Counted from the first letter of the stretch, positions 9,204 through 21,243 are shown. The stretch is 64,000 bases of DNA from Gracilaria domingensis (GCA_022539475.1 VCMS01000241.1:1-64000), one strand, 5' to 3'. Notes: generated from the sequence alone by a model not told the origin. A program made the numbers and translations.

Positions 9204-10133
9204 ATGTCGAACGGATACGTGAAGGATGAGAAGCTGTGGGTGCTGTTGGAGGGGAAGGAGGTACCGCAGACGCCGTCACCAAAGCGGGAAGAGGACGTGA
9301 TTACGGCGGCTGGTCGAATGTCGCAGAAGAAGGAAGTGGCTGAGGAAGGAAAGAAGTGTGAGGCGAGGAGAGGGGATGGTGATGAGGTGGAGAATGGGGT
9401 AGAATTGGAGGTGGAGGGGGTCGCAATGGAGAGAAGGGGTGCGGTGCATCTGAGTCAGTTAGAGGTTGGAGACCAGATAGAGAGTGGGGGCGGAGAGGGT
9501 GACAGGGAGATGCGGTTTGTGGGGGAGATGAAGGCAAGGGTGGGGATGTTGGGGTTGGTGATGAAGGAGCAACTGGACGATGGAATTGTGGAGATTGTAA
9601 CGGAAATGGGCGGTGTGGTGCTGAGTGGGGGTGGTAGTGGTGTTTCGGTTGAGGCGATTTCGAGCCTGCGGAATTCGTTGTCGGTATTGGGAGTGGAGAT
9701 GAGAAATCATGTGTATGGGATAGTGGAGTGTGCGGGAAGGGAGGTTGGAGAGTTGCGGGAGGAGAATAGGGTTCTGAACGAGAGGTTGGACGTGCTGGAG
9801 AAGGAGGTGAAGGAGCTGTGCAAGAGGCAAAGATTGGTGGAAGAGGAGAGGGTGAAAGGAGGTGTGGAGGGAAAGACGGAGAAGGGAAGTGTGGGAAGGG
9901 TGGCGGTGCAGAAGGGGTCTCCTGTGACACCGAAGACAAAGGGTGGTGGGGTTGGGGATGGGAAGAGCCGTCTGAAGAAGAGGCGTAAGGAGATGAAGAA
10001 GGTGGTGGAGGAGGTGCCGCGGGAGGGAGTGGGAGCTCCGGTGGTGACTGGGTTTAGGAGTGCGGCGGAGGTAGCGCGGACTGCGAAGGGGATTCTGAGG
10101 GGACAGGAGGAGAGAAGGATGGGAGGGATTTGA
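9204..10133 (+). CDS. Unknown coiled-coil protein with basic C-terminal half
   Basis: A 309-residue protein from the ATG at 9204. No family is recognised. The N-terminal third is charged and Glu/Gly-rich; residues around 115-165 contain a hydrophobic stretch with EMKARVGMLGLVMKEQL; residues about 175-225 form a heptad-like coiled coil (LREENRVLNERLDVLEKEV); the C-terminal third is basic with SRLKKRRKEMKK, a likely nuclear or nucleic-acid-binding patch. The coding strand is strikingly purine-rich, G above all, so the opposite strand also stays open over long stretches as Pro/Ser/His-rich shadow frames. A gag-like or chromatin-associated role is possible but not shown. Confidence 0.45.
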   Translation: MSNGYVKDEKLWVLLEGKEVPQTPSPKREEDVITAAGRMSQKKEVAEEGKKCEARRGDGDEVENGVELEVEGVAMERRGAVHLSQLEVGDQIESGGGEGDREMRFVGEMKARVGMLGLVMKEQLDDGIVEIVTEMGGVVLSGGGSGVSVEAISSLRNSLSVLGVEMRNHVYGIVECAGREVGELREENRVLNERLDVLEKEVKELCKRQRLVEEERVKGGVEGKTEKGSVGRVAVQKGSPVTPKTKGGGVGDGKSRLKKRRKEMKKVVEEVPREGVGAPVVTGFRSAAEVARTAKGILRGQEERRMGGI

Positions 10134-10543
10134 AGCCGTTTCGGGGCGAGGCGGGTATACGAGAAGGGGGAGAGTTGTGCACCTGACTTCTACAAAATGA
10201 ACGCGTGATGGGCGAGAAATGGGTAAATAGCGGGGGTGGTGTGGACTGGGAAGAAGTGATGGGATGATTGAGGTGGGATGAGTTGCGATTGGCATTGCAA
10301 CATGGGAGAAAATGGAAACGCAAACTAGCACGAGTGCAGTTTTGAGAGAGGGTCGCGGAAAAGAGTGAATGGGGTGGTGCGGCGAAGTAGAACCTCTACA
10401 AAAACTAGGGGACCCAAGCACTAAACTGCGCGAAATGGAATTTAATATTCCAAAATTTCTTAATTTTTTGAGTGCCAGCCTCTGCTACCCCCTCGCGCGC
10501 CCCAAATAGCCCCAAAACTAGCTTAGTTTCCAAAGCGAACAGA
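10134..10543. other. Non-coding stretch, nothing recognised
   Basis: The G-rich bias of the preceding gene continues to about 10330, then changes to ordinary composition at about 10430. No gene or clear repeat is seen. Confidence 0.4.
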
Positions 10544-11130
10544 CTATATTCCACTTTGCAGAACACAGACGAAGGTATTGCGTAAGACTACCAGTACCGC
10601 GGAGGACAGATTTATCCAACTAGACGACCATACGAGGTAAACAGAAGCATTACAGGATGCCTTGCAACGAAAATGGGAGTCTTTGAGCACTTCCACAGCC
10701 GCCGACAAGTCGTCGATGTATGATACTTGCGGCATTCGATCCCGTAGCCTTTTTTTGACTATATGGAACAGCGGAAAGCCTGCTTTCGGAAGCAGCATGT
10801 TCTCTCCGTACTTGGCAATGCTTCCCAAAGCAGTTTCCAGCGCTCCAGATGCTTCGCTTGCTAAAACCACGTGCTCAGCCGTCAGAAACACTTCTTTGGT
10901 GGAGGAACGATTCGAAACTGCTTCACGTGCTTCTAAAGAACCCATTGAAATGGTGCACCTTTTTACCTCAGCACTGCGAATTATTTCGCAGAAATAGGCC
11001 ATTATGTCGTCGATTACCTTCAAGCTACCATACACAGTTAGGTACTCGACAGACAGACGGATCAAAAATTTTCCGGGTTCGGTTTGACGTCTATGTCATG
11101 CACCAAGTTACGGATTGGATTAAGTGTTCG
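10544..11130 (-). pseudogene. Tyrosine aminotransferase-like relic (N-terminal half)
   Basis: Reading 11130 to 10544 on the minus strand, LNPIRNLVHD and a NPE segment match the start of tyrosine/nicotianamine aminotransferases, then SLEAREAV, LTAEHVVLASEASGALE and ENMLLPKAGFPLF follow in family order; the last corresponds to the N-(I/L)-L-x-P-x-P-G-F-P-x-Y block of the PLP-dependent class I fold. Normal LSxGDPTVFG reads LSVEYLTVYG, and a frame change occurs at an A4T5 run near 11070. The region of the PLP lysine is absent and the last 50 residues lose similarity. It is a truncated, decayed copy. It follows a MenF/MenD relic on the same strand. Confidence 0.55.
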
Positions 11131-11131
11131 T

Positions 11132-12040
11132 TTAATTAGTGATCCCAGCCGAGGCACGGCTGGCTGACCACGCGTCGCCTATCGCGAGAAATCCTGCTTC
11201 AGGTTCATCATAGCAAACGAAATATCCTTCGTGACGTGATATTACTGCTGTAGCAACAGCAAGTGGAGCAGAACGGGAACCAGAGGCTACGAACAAAACC
11301 TCTATGCCATTTCGAAACAGCTCTTCTACGCAGCACAAGGCTCATAACGATTTAAAATTTGGCAGCAATCGTAGAGTGGAAGCATCTGAGCACCGTAGTT
11401 GCAAAGGCTTTGACTTTCACCGTTTCAGAACCAGAAGAAGTATATGAAAGATCTGCTCTATCATTCTTGCAAAGGAGAGAGCGTCTAGACATATGAAGTC
11501 CATGCCCTTCATTTGACGGACCCCTGTACATGTCCGGGCACCTTTGATGAACGAAACTTGGCTTTCCCTTGAAGCGGAGTAAATCATCGTTGATCCTCGT
11601 CGGAGGGGTTCACAGTTTTGAGAATTGCGACACACGATCAAGTTTTTGCAAGATTCATTGAAAAAAGACCAGAGAAAGCTGACATCTTCAGCTCTTTTTC
11701 GTCTCATTTAGACTTAATTTCCGAATAACAAGAATTGCACTTCCAGTGAACGCAGTAAGCTCATTGTCCCGCGGGACAGCTGACCTCATAAATAATCGGC
11801 TGCTTCCGTCGAAAACCAGCCAGAGTACATGTAAAAAATACTTGGCCAAACGCTCGAGCTCAAGAAATTCTGCTTGGTTTTTCTCACGTGGTAAGCAACA
11901 AACCGCTGTAGTAGGGTGCATATGATAGAAAATATCCGAAACTCTATCGGATACATCTTGAAAAGAGCTATGAAATCGACCACCAATCTTAGTTACGAGA
12001 TGCATGAGACGGACATGCTTTTGAACTTACGGACCGCTGG
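11132..12040 (-). pseudogene. PHYLLO-like relic: isochorismate synthase followed by MenD N-terminus
   Basis: On the minus strand, 12040-11688 encodes VQKHVRLMHLVTKIGG and later HMHPTTAVCCLPRE, matching the L-H-P-T-P-A-V-x-G-x-P block of chorismate-binding isochorismate synthases (MenF/ICS), then a weakened EFAVAIRSA-like region (FMRSAVPRDNEL). After a poorly conserved stretch, 11338-11132 encodes CVEELFRNGIEV, ASGSRSAPLAVA and YDEPEAGFLAIG, corresponding to the N-terminal domain of MenD (P-G-S-R-S-x-P-L and D-E-R-x-A-x-F-x-A-x-G). The order MenF then MenD on one strand is that of PHYLLO, the eukaryotic fusion for phylloquinone synthesis. Frames change and stops intervene, and MenC and MenH parts are not seen; it is a decayed fragment. 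Identification rests on motif reading. Confidence 0.55.
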
Positions 12041-14281
12041 ATTGAATATCATCTATGCAATTGAGACAGTCCAAATGTAGCTAAGCCCCTCCTTAGCAGG
12101 CTTGACGCCTCGCGGAGAGCAGCCACCGAACAGCGACATGAAGTAATAATGTGCCTGTGCTGCAGAGCCGCGATGCATCATCCTTGACCACTTTCTGGTG
12201 GCGCGCTGTTCCACGCGTATGATTGTCCGCTTCGTTTGCTACGAAGTGCGCACTGGATGTCATTGTCTTCATCTGTCGTCGCCGTTCACTCATATGTGCG
12301 CAGCATGAGCAGTATGTCTCATATTTCAATCTGGTGTTTCAGTCGCTTGCACCGCCCATCTATGCCATAAACTATGGAAGAATGTCTTGTGAAGCTATCT
12401 ATGCGGCGTCGTGAGCGTTGTCGTCATGTTCGGTGTGAAGCAGAATTATGTTTGACATGCTCGCATGAGTTCACGATACATCGCATTCAGCGTCCACACA
12501 AAACATGGGTAAGATGGATGGAAGAACGTGAACTGCTGTTTCCTGATGGACATCGTCATGAGCATCATGGCAATTTCAATTGAACTGATCTCGTCACTCT
12601 TGCCTTCCATCAGCTGTTGTCGTTTCAAACTCTATCATAACCGCTAATAATCACAATCAACGAAGCTTTGCTCCGCAAACCCGGACATAACACGATGCCA
12701 AGTTGGTGCCTAACTCAAGGTCATGGGCACCAATGCCGCCGGTGATTCTGTGCGGGTCTTTATTGAGACCAATATAAATCAACGTTCTTCGCGATTGCAT
12801 ACTATCTTTATGGTGATGATTGAGTGTTGATTATCTCAGACAGCAGGTGCTACCTTTAGTAACGCCCATGAGAATGTTCCCAGTATTTAGAGCGAAAGAG
12901 TTGTCATTCTTGAGCGCAGTATTTCTTTCGTTGGTCGATTTGGCATCCTCCAGACGAACGTCGTTCAAAGAGGCACGAAGCATGAGATTGGTTTAAAACA
13001 GACGTATCTACAACAGTCTTGTAGTCCTGGGTACGTTCGATCACAATCTAAGTTCTGGTTCCTCTTTATACCTCCCTCAGGTTCTCGACAGAGATATTCA
13101 AATCACCTGCTTCTGGCATTGAACGCTTGGTGGCAGTGCTGGAACAGCCAAAATTTCTGACATCGCCGTTCACGCTGCATACCAACTATACTTTTAATTC
13201 GCACAAATGTGCATGTTAAACAAAGAAGGTGAGCAATTACGCAAAGAGGATCAAACGTTTTGACGATCTAGCCAGTTTGCAGCCTGCAGGAAAGAAACTT
13301 ACCAAGATGGAATGGGTTTCCAATCTCATTTTTATCCCGTTCCCATTATATAAATTTGCAGCTCTAGCTCTACAGAGGTATAATGAGAACGTCATTTCTC
13401 GCGTGTTCCACTTATGCTTCCATCTTGGCAAAATCGTTTTACGAAGTATAGTTCGTTTTACACGAGAATTGAATCTCTGGTTTTCACGGCGTTCTGACAC
13501 AATAGTGTTCTCTTCGTAGTAAGACACAACTGCGTTTGCAAGAGTATAAGTGCTTAATTTCTTCTGAGTTGCGTACATAGTACTTCAACAAACATATCTT
13601 TTCAAACAGAGCAATCTGCAAAAGCTTCAGCTACGTTTGTCGTCATAATTTCATGCTCTAATTAACTAATGTTACCTATAATCCTATTCCAGCACTCTTT
13701 ACCTTACAACGAAGATCAGCATATAAACAGTGGCTTCATCCAACTAACTGCAACTTTGAGAATAATATTGGTACAAGAGCATATGAGTATTCATCAAATA
13801 AACAATTTTCTCAAGTCGCCTTGTTATTAACATGATTCAAGACTACGTCGCTTCGCGATAGTCCTTCTCGGCTTAGCTTCTTCGTATTCATGCTTGCACA
13901 CGTTTTCTGGAGTGCTCTTGGAACTGTTTGAAGAACCTTTACGCCACGGACATTAGCTTCTGTGTCTCATCCAGATTGAGTTTGGAAAGTTAGTTTAACA
14001 TTACTTCACTTCTTTTGACATCAACTTCATCTGCCTCGGAAGTATAATTCGATGGATTGCGCGTGTGCTGAATGATAGTTATCTCATGTGATGAGTGCCT
14101 TATTTCTGTATCATAAGCATGGGTGGTTTCATTTCCTCCATCGCAGCACCTTCTGGTACGTTGCTCGGAGGTGAAGATGCCCTTGCAGCCATCGTGGGAG
14201 GTGAAGGATGTTTTGTACAGAATACTTGTCTACAACGTTCAACGTTGGAAGCTGAATCGGTAGTCTAACACGAGCGTCCGC
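12041..14281. other. 2.2-kb region without a supported gene
   Basis: Only short overlapping frames on both strands, none with recognisable motifs. Compositional texture is that of old degraded sequence. Nothing further is claimed. Confidence 0.5.
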
Positions 14282-15100
14282 TTAGTTAGACTCTTGTGTA
14301 ACGTCTTTCATTTGAAAATTGGTTTGTTTACTGTCTGCAGTGATATCGGGTAAAATAATCATAGCCGGTGCGCTCACGAACACATCTTGATCAACGTTCT
14401 TTTGCAGCGTTTCGGATTCTTTCTCTGACATCTCTTTCATGGATTTCGACATTTTCATATTCGGAGTTATCTCGTTCTCTGTAATCGCTTCCGTCTTGTG
14501 AGGGACAACAGTCCCCCTAGATTGACATTCATTCTTCATAGACTTTGAGTGTTATTTCTTGGCTGTTTTCTGAATAGCATATGTTCTTTGCTCCGCGAGC
14601 ATTCCCAGACCCCATTTGTGAGAGGTGTGCGAGATTAAGTGTAGCTCAGGGGTTCTTGCAGCTGCTTGGATCACAATCTCACTTTTCTGCCTGTACCGAT
14701 TGCCAATCTTGTGCCATCTCATTCTCTTCCAGCCTAGAGCAATTCGCAGTCCCATGATATTTTCAATGCATTTCATGTCGTCTGAGTTCAAACGAGTATC
14801 TGACATTTCTGACTCAAACTGCTTGTAGAGTGGTCCCGGTGCATCCCGGACCACTTTGGTATTGTGAAGATTACGCTCGTTACGCGTTCCAATTTCTTTT
14901 GGCAGCATACCTGCACCATTGGTTCTGCGCTTCATATTCTTTCCTTGCACGGGACCCAGCAGTGGGAGGAGCTGCAGGGAAATGATCACAGCCGAAACTC
15001 TGTCCTTGACGTACTCGCGTAGCTGTTTTAACTCATTCTGTTGCTCACCGAGTTTGGCGACTACCAAGGCCTGAAACTGCTGGCTGCTGATTTGGCACAT
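14282..15100 (-). CDS. Unknown protein, frame interrupted by one in-frame TAA
   Basis: The frame opens at ATG 15100 and runs 182 residues to a TAA at 14552-14554; the same frame then reopens and continues to 14282 (another 85 residues from ATG 14539). The N-terminal part is helical (QFQALVVAKLGEQQNELKQL) and the middle has a KCIENIMGLRIALGWKRMRW helix rich in Arg and Trp. No family is recognised. The shared frame across the stop suggests a recent nonsense mutation or read-through. It is divergent from the CACTA-like relic starting at about 15441 and could be an accessory ORF of that element, which is a guess. Confidence 0.35.
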
Positions 15101-15440
15101 TGCAGTTCACGGCTTTAAATCCGGCTAGTAAATTAAGGGAAGGAGGCTAAGGACACAGTAACTGGATGAAGAAGAGAGTTGGAAGGACGAAGTCCACACG
15201 GCTGCCATTTGAGGACGACGTGAGTTTGAAGATGAAGCGTTCTTTCCAAATAAGTGATACGAGAGATTTCTATTTCGTTTCAAGCAAAGTGTGGTGATTG
15301 GTATCTCAATGAACGGAACTGTATCTTTTCTGAAGCGAAAAACGCGTAGAAGTAAGATTTGCGTTACTTTTTTTGAGTTGCAGCAGATCTTTCTTCCGTC
15401 TCATTCAATATACTCATTCGATTGAACTCTGACACAGTTG

Positions 15441-16238
15441 ATGTCACGCGTACGGAAGGCAGGAAGATATGTGTGTTCTCCTTGGTGTCATTGTCGATGT
15501 CCTTCAGGGAAGCCTGTGTCGTGTACGACAATGCTTCTCACAGAAGAAATTCGAACCTTGCAATTGCTGAGAAAGGGCTTCCTCTGTATAGATGGGGTCT
15601 GCGGGTTCCAGATTCTCTTTCTTGTTATACTTGCGACCATTTGGATCCTTGACTTTCGATTTTTTGGTGGCAGTGCGAGAAATCGATACGAGAACGGCAA
15701 CACAGATGCAAAAGCAGCTGACGTCAATCACTTGGGTACGCTTTCGTTTAGTTCGCCAGACGTGAATGAAAACTACGGAATAGATGAACATGTACCAACA
15801 GTTGCGTTGACTGCGGCCCATGTTCAAATCGGATCAGAGGAAGGTGATGGCATACGTCAAACTGGAATGCATCTTCCGACGTCTCACATGAAAGCATATA
15901 ATGAGCCCTGCTTTGATCATAACTTCATCGGACAACAATCCTCTCCAAACTTGCAACAACCACCGGTCTCACAAACTTTGCAGAGTGCTGAACCAGGGGG
16001 TCTCTTCCAGTGCGATAAAGATCATATGGAAGTTAATGAACCCATGTCTCGGCAGGACGGCGCTTTCCTCTCCCCAATTGCGTATGGAAACCATGCCGAG
16101 CGTATCATAGAAACCGAATTGGAACACATCGAAATTGAGATAGCAGTATCATATCAGCCCACCGAGAGGAGGAGATCATCTGAAGCATTGTGGGACAATG
16201 AAGATTGTATCCAATTTGGTAATCGCTGGCGAATCTAG
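15441..16238 (+). CDS. N-terminal ORF of a CACTA-like transposon relic
   Basis: A 265-residue open frame from ATG 15441. It begins with a cysteine cluster (CSPWCHCRCPSGKPVSC) and a hydrophobic segment around residues 45-70, then a long polar, probably disordered region. No domain is recognised by itself; it is assigned to the transposon because clear transposase fragments follow on the same strand from 16377. The hydrophobic stretch could instead be a membrane segment of an unrelated small protein. Confidence 0.35.
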   Translation: MSRVRKAGRYVCSPWCHCRCPSGKPVSCTTMLLTEEIRTLQLLRKGFLCIDGVCGFQILFLVILATIWILDFRFFGGSARNRYENGNTDAKAADVNHLGTLSFSSPDVNENYGIDEHVPTVALTAAHVQIGSEEGDGIRQTGMHLPTSHMKAYNEPCFDHNFIGQQSSPNLQQPPVSQTLQSAEPGGLFQCDKDHMEVNEPMSRQDGAFLSPIAYGNHAERIIETELEHIEIEIAVSYQPTERRRSSEALWDNEDCIQFGNRWRI

Positions 16239-16376
16239 AGAGAAGGCATGAGTATAGTTCTGCGATTTGTAAAAGTGCCTCCCAGCAAATGGTAGAGGTT
16301 ACTGATAACCTCCTATTTAAATCAAGACTACGCGATATTATACAAAGCTAAAAGGTATGCCCTGGACATATGGCAT

Positions 16377-18700
16377 TTGTTTCATCAACGACAGAAGGTC
16401 TTTCAGCTCATGAATGTTCGGAATACGGAGCTTCATCAACCGCTCTGGGACTTAATTAGCCTGGTAGCTTTCGATATCCCTTTGCTTCACCGCATTCGTG
16501 CTTTTGTCCAGCGCAAGGAAACATGTGAACAGTTGTATTCTTTGCGCAGATCTAGGCAAAGCAATGATGGCTGACTTGGTGATTACTTTGATGGAGATCG
16601 TATCAGATGTCTTTGTTCCTATTATGGTTTGAGAGCATGAGCTTGATAAAGACTTATGTTTTGCTGTGAGCATGGATGAGTTGCAACCACATAGAAAAAA
16701 ATACTATGACGTTTTTTTCATGGTCGAAATCAACTATAATCCTCATCCAGCGCATCGCTACAAGCCAGAGAATGTCCTGCCGCTGGCATTTATGCCTGGA
16801 CTGAAAGAGCCCCGTAACCTTCAGCCCTTCTTGCTACCACTTGTAGAAAAACTATTGCAGATGCGGAAAGAAGGTTATTCTTCGTTTCGCCACAATGTTG
16901 ATACGAAAAAAGATCGTCTTCATCTTGTGTACGTCGCAGGGGACCAGCCCGCCATATCAAAAAAATGTGGTCTAGCTGATCATTATGATGTAAGGCCGTG
17001 TCATAATGCAAACTTGAGGCAGTAATAGGCGGTATCTCTGGTAGTTCTTCCCATTATGACCACCTCAGCCTTGTAAGAACTTCCAGTGGAAATGGCAGCA
17101 TTCAACGACGGTTTCTCGTGAGGTTTCTTTTACTTTAGAAGAGTTGAAAGCTGCATCTACTTCTAAGAAGAAGCGCTTCCCAAAGACAACTGGAATACGA
17201 GAAGGTTCTATTTTGCTTCATCCCCCATGGGAAGATCTGAATCGCGATCCAAATAGACTGGATCCTTACAACATCGTTTCACATGAAATCATGAACTTGT
17301 TCTAAAATATGCAGAAGTACCTATTTACTTCGCTTACCTCTACAGGTGAAGAGAGGTAAAATGTTTCCCAGCCAGTAGTTCGTACAATTGGCGACGAGCA
17401 GGCTTTGTGGTCAAGGCAGATATTATCTCAGGCAGGAATCACATCGGAGCCTGTAGAGCATTACAGAAAATGGAAGGCGGATGATCATAAGTCATTCAAC
17501 ATACTTTTTTCACTCGGTGTCATGGATGGCGTATTGTCTCATTGCCATCTTGATGGTTTCCAACTGTTCGCTGAGATTGCTGACATATCAATTAGTACCG
17601 ATATTTCTACAGTAGATGTCAGTGGTCTCTCACGTCTTTGTAGGAAATACGTGGAGCACTTTAAGTGCGAATACTATCGCCTGGATCCCGCCAGGGTTCA
17701 CATTGCAAGTCTGTATACCATGCTTTGCTTCAGATATTCAAGAACTTGGCTGAGTACGGAACTTTAAAGCGCGTGTCTCAGTATTGCACGGAAGGTTTTA
17801 TTGGCTGGGTAAACAACAGATCCATTGCAAGACCAAATGTATTGACTGAAATGATCAACTTTTCATTATAATCTGAAGCGTGTAAGTGGTTCTACAGGAA
17901 CCCATTTTAATGGAGGAGTGCGATGAAGTGAAGCAGCTAAGCGCAAAAGGAGGTTTTGATTCTCTTGGGCCATCAACACAATGATGTTGGAAGAAATCAG
18001 CGAGCAGAGGATCATTCGAAGATTATTATGTAATTGCTTCTCCCGAAAGAACTGCGAAGCGGACGAATATACAGGTGTTTCTATCTCTCCAGCGAGGTGA
18101 ATGTCAGAATCCATTGAAAACGTTATATTTTACTCTCGTGTTCGTTTTGTAACATCCTCGAACTCTTTCGAAATCGCCACCGTCCATCGCAAAGACTATC
18201 ATCGCATTGGACCTCAAACTAAGTTGCAGTGGAAATGGACCTTACTGTAGGTAATTACTTGGATTTCCGCTACGGTCGACTGTTAGACGTACTGGAGTTC
18301 ACTCCCTCTTGGATTCTGAACACACTAACAGAACAAGAAAAATGTGAGAGCTTTCACACTGTGGGTTTGTTCCAGTGGGCTGCGAGGCCGCAGATGGGAA
18401 GACAGAAGCAAATTTTCAGACAGGGGGGCATCGACCAAGCGTTCCCTGGCAAAATCGTAGAGGGCATTTAGGTTTGGCGAAGATTGATTGGGTTAGTGCA
18501 GCCCAAGGCACATGTTCCCACTTCGGATTTTTCCTTCAATGGCACACGAATATATTTCATTGATCCAATGATTCGTTCCAAGGGACTGCTAGATTCTTCG
18601 CACATTTGCATCGATGGTATTAATCGAATGCTTGGAAAGGAGTAATTCCTATTTCTAATAGCATGGCCATCCATGCTCCAATTCAATCCATATTGTATTA
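16377..18700 (+). mobile_element. Degenerate CACTA-like (Tnp2/Plavaka-type) transposase relic
   Basis: Plus-strand fragments occur in the order expected for the large transposases of the CACTA superfamily. 16666-17025 encodes ENVLPLAFMPGLKEPRNL and VAGDQPAISKKCGLADHY followed by a PCH, matching the segment where these proteins describe a D-x-P-A motif and a Cys/His pair. Around 17270 DPYNIVSHEIMN resembles the D-x-x-H-x-x-x-x-D-x-M-H area. 17401-17871 gives the helical C-terminal part with VEHFKCEYY and PSVARPNV-like text, and 18229-18475 a last fragment. At least five frame changes or stops separate them. No terminal inverted repeats were identified. A better preserved relative lies at 59381-62437. 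Confidence 0.5.
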
Positions 18701-19119
18701 AACTTGTGTTACCTTCAATAGTTGAGGGTCATGATTTGAACCCAGTCTAAATCTCGAGAGTTCTTGGATTGAAATAAACGGTCAAGCTTCTCACTGGCCT
18801 TCAATTAAACCTGGTTCACTTAACATCACCAATCAACCACGACGTGGGTTTCGAGTATCTCGGCGCATGATGCGCGCCCTGTCACCAGGTTCTCGATGGA
18901 TACAGCCCGTGCTCATCACGCTGAACGGAATCGATTTGAGAAGTATCGTCCACTCGCATATCCGCTCAGGCAGGAACAACACCTTCGCAGCCTGGCCCTA
19001 CAAACAACGCCAAACAGGCGTGCTTTTGCGCTGTGCGGTTGCGCGCAAACTCCAGATCTTTACCTACTCAGCAGTTCTGATCATGTGTGAATATGTCGAA
19101 CAAGTTAAAAATGAACATA

Positions 19120-21243
19120 CTTGACGGGAGTGTGGACGAAGAATGTGCGCTGGTAGCGGCCGTTAGAATGCAAATGCTGGGCTTGGTGACGCTACAGACG
19201 CAGATTCAAGTAGAAAATGATGGTAGCCTTCCCAAAAAAGCCGCAAACATTTCTCAGGATTAGGCTAGCTCTCACATGTACTAAATGAAGAAGTATTTCT
19301 GACCATTGGACGTTCGCAGGCCAGAAAGAGAGTGCTGCAGAGCCGAGCAAAATGAAGCGGCGTCTGAATTTCGATTCGGAATGTCAAGAGCTGTACTTAA
19401 TCGCGTCTTGAGCGGAAAGCAGAATTACGAGTTGCTTTTGGCCTAGAAGACTACAGAATTACGGTTCTTCCTTGATTCGGGCACTTCGAGCCACATTGTA
19501 AGAGACCAAATCCAAGTTGCTTGGATCCCTACTGCGCCGCCGAGAGCCATTACTCTCGGTGACGGAAGGCATATTGCTGCACCATACATCGGGGAATTAG
19601 AGCTGTGGACTGAAGACTCTCCAAATGTTTGCATCTTGCTGGAAGGTGTCCTGTTGATCCCCGAATTGGATTCAAACTTGTTTTCTGCTACAGCCCTTGC
19701 CAAGAGAGGATGGAGTAATACGATTGAGCCCCAGACGTGCGTGTGAAGCAAAAAAGAAATCTTTGTAACTATCCGACAAACAACACAAGGTGTCCTGGAA
19801 CTATGCGGTCCATTTTTGACGCCCCGTGGTGCTTTTTCGGCGATGTTAGTTACAACGGATCCTAGAAATAGGCTTGAGCTGTAGCACTACGGGTACGGCC
19901 ACGTAGACCGCCAAAAGATTAAAAAGATGGAGACCTAAGGAGCCGTGAACGGACTGGACTTCACTGCCAAACCGGATCAGGGTATGGACTGCATCCCGTG
20001 TGTCGAAGACAGGATGCCAAGACTTTCGGGGGAAGGGAGGACTTACAAAATCCTGGAACTGAGAGAAATGATCATCTTAGATATATGTGTGCCACTAAGG
20101 ACAAGGAGTATAGCCGGAAAGCGATTCTTCATTATTTTCAGTGACGGTCCGAGTTCCGCATGGCATACTCGCTGTGATGAGGGAAAAGAAACATGCAACG
20201 ACGACTTCCGGTCCTTTCATATGTGGTTCGAAAGCAAATTCTCTTGCGTCATAAGAAAGCTCTATTCAGATAACGGTCCAGAGTATATTGGACTCAAACC
20301 GTATCTAGAAGAACATGGTATTGAATAGAACTCATTAACACCACATACGCTCAACAAAACGGCGTTGCTGAACGAAAATACCGGACACTAATGGATATGA
20401 TCCGAAGTATATTATGACATGCAGGACTGCCTAACAAGTTCTGGGCTGAAGCGCTCGCCACAGCCGTTGACTTAAGGAACGCAGCCAGTTCCACGAGAAT
20501 GGGTGAGAGGGCCCCTATTGAAATCCTAACTGGGCGGAAATCCTATGGGAGAAACCTCAGAGTATTTGGATGCGACGTCTGGGTACATCAGAGAAAGCTA
20601 ACCAAATTAGAATCTAGGTCAACACGGGGCATTCTACTGAGTTGTCTACCAAACCGCAACTTTCGAGTCTACATGAGTAACGATGGCGTGATATTGACGT
20701 TTCGTCATGCACGCATCAATGATCAATATTAACTGGGAAAGAAATCTTCAGGCAATAACAGACAGTTCCTCATGAAATTGATGAAACTGGTAATACCATT
20801 GAACTCCTCATAGAGATGCTAATGGAGGATGACCACGGCACGGACACAGACCATGGGACCACACTACATCAACTGGAATTAGGGCACAATGAAATGATTG
20901 AAGTGGTTATGATGCCTCCTGCACAGAACCAAAGACGTGACATCAAGGAGGAACCTATGAGTGAAGAAGAAATGCTTGAATTGATAACGAATTATCGTCA
21001 GAAAAGATACCTCTAGCGCACAAGGAAACCGGCTTCGCGATTTGAAGCGTCTTTCTTTGCACAGAGCGACAACGTAGACATCATCCATATGGGTGAGAGC
21101 GCGCAGGGCGTTAGAGAAGGAATAGACTCCCCTGACCGTGATCGCTGGAAAGCTGCAATCGAAGAAGAATTGACAACATTGCAAAGGATTAGGGCGTGGA
21201 AAGTCAGAAACTGCAATCAAAACGGAACGAAATCGAGTAGAAG
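19120..21243 (+). mobile_element. Ty1/copia retrotransposon relic, truncated at its RT
   Basis: Plus-strand reading gives, in copia order, a gag remnant near 19090-19260, an aspartic protease (FLDSGTSSHIV at about 19457, with the canonical D-S-G), a gag-pre-integrase segment (19945-20040), the integrase core with LDICVPL and YSDNGPEY for two of the three acidic residues (20080-20330), the integrase C-terminal part with LTGRKSYGRNLRVFGC (20499-20732), and the beginning of reverse transcriptase at about 21130 (DRDRWKAAIEEEL). Many stops and frame changes. The pol order protease-integrase-RT is diagnostic for copia. The RT is cut at 21243 exactly where the 5' LTR of the next element starts, and its remainder was not found downstream of 38452. 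Confidence 0.65.

Noticed and set aside
9301-10421. Minus-strand frames of 212 and 320 codons opposite the coiled-coil gene
   Set aside because: They consist of Pro/Ser/His-rich text produced by the purine bias of the plus strand and have no motifs.
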